Below are positions 63,740-64,000 of a stretch of 64,000 nucleotides of DNA, piece by piece. The DNA lies in NCBI RefSeq assembly GCF_002288925.2, contig NW_022098044.1, positions 10,775,100-10,839,099 on the forward strand, given 5' to 3'. The position numbers were made by a program, and so were the translations under genes. The number at the start of each line of letters is the position of its first letter. The first letter of the stretch is position 1. Below the pieces are notes generated by a model that saw nothing but the letters and a program-made list of their open reading frames with translations, was not told the origin of the DNA and did not search any database. The stretch comes from Delphinapterus leucas. Lineage: Eukaryota > Chordata > Mammalia > Artiodactyla > Monodontidae.

Positions 63740-64000
63740 TGTAAGGGGTTAGGCTCCAGGAGGGACAAGATTGTAAGGGTCTGTGTTTACTTCATCACCT
63801 TCAAAGACAGCAGGGATCCATGTTACCACCTGGGGGTCTGGGTTATCTCGTACAGAATGGAGCAGCTGTCCTACACACTCCGGGCACCTCCTCAGATGTT
63901 TGGTTAAAGCACGTGGAGACCAATTGTTGACAGTGTTTTCTGAGGGGCGCGAGTGTTGTTTTTCGAAAATGCAAAGTGACGGTAACATTTTCATTAAAGA
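63740..64000. other. unique sequence at window edge
   Basis: 63880-64000 carries CACGTGG, CCAATTGTTG and TTTTCATTAAAG in repeat-free text, similar in style to the candidate elements, but it is cut by the window edge. Confidence 0.35.

Noticed and set aside
1..64000. CRISPR arrays, operons, insertion sequences or phage features
   Set aside because: The sequence is vertebrate nuclear DNA with SINE/LINE/LTR content; direct repeats seen are microsatellites, SINE duplications or tandem units, not spaced arrays.
1..64000. Homeodomain, bHLH or other transcription-factor coding exon in or near the CpG blocks
   Set aside because: I searched the translated frames for signature text such as the homeodomain recognition helix and found none, so no developmental gene can be named from this window.

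Overview
The window reads as a gene-poor stretch of a cetacean (whale or dolphin) nuclear genome. The basis is the repeat content. About two dozen tRNA-derived SINEs of the CHR-1/CHR-2 type are present, most with poly(A) or (AAAT)n tails and many with readable target-site duplications (TSDs). They sit on an older mammalian background of MIR, L2, MLT1 LTR, MER5 and decayed L1 fragments, plus two pieces of a younger cetartiodactyl-type L1 3' end. I saw no BovA/BovB ruminant SINEs and no primate Alu or rodent B1/B2. Whether it is a toothed or baleen whale cannot be decided by eye.

I find no convincing protein-coding gene. The longest open frames (about 170-230 codons) lie in GC-rich DNA, in polypyrimidine tracts or inside SINEs, and none shows a domain I recognise. 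At best there are weak exon-like segments (932-1000, 3566-3633) and one well-formed poly(A) signal (2262). The window therefore looks intergenic or intronic, or possibly a host for non-coding transcripts.

Layout. 1-5.1 kb: a terminal SINE, unique sequence with a CTCF-like site (809-823), and a GC-rich block with a likely conserved non-coding element (3.2-3.7 kb). 5.1-15 kb: an L1 tail, a second candidate element (5.58-5.89 kb), then dense repeats. These include MIRs and MLT1 LTRs split by younger SINEs, an ERV-like LTR and a SINE inside a SINE. 15-23 kb: a long polypyrimidine tract, a nested SINE, and two candidate elements (18.70-18.96 and 22.38-22.61 kb) with perfect palindromes. 23-53 kb: ordinary unique DNA with MIR/L1/CHR repeats, several microsatellites, a candidate element with an RFX-like X-box (41.6 kb), a complex nested SINE (47.4-48.2 kb) and a CTCF-like site (50.18 kb). 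53.1-61.4 kb: the standout region, about 8.3 kb with no CHR SINE or recognisable L1, several CpG-rich blocks, AT-rich homeodomain/POU-like motif clusters and a YY1-type motif. 61.4-64 kb: SINE, L1, MIR and microsatellites again.

My inference is that this is the regulatory neighbourhood of a developmental regulator whose coding exons lie outside the window or were not detectable. I cannot name the gene. Boundaries of old repeats and candidate regulatory elements are approximate; SINE and TSD coordinates were read from the sequence base by base.
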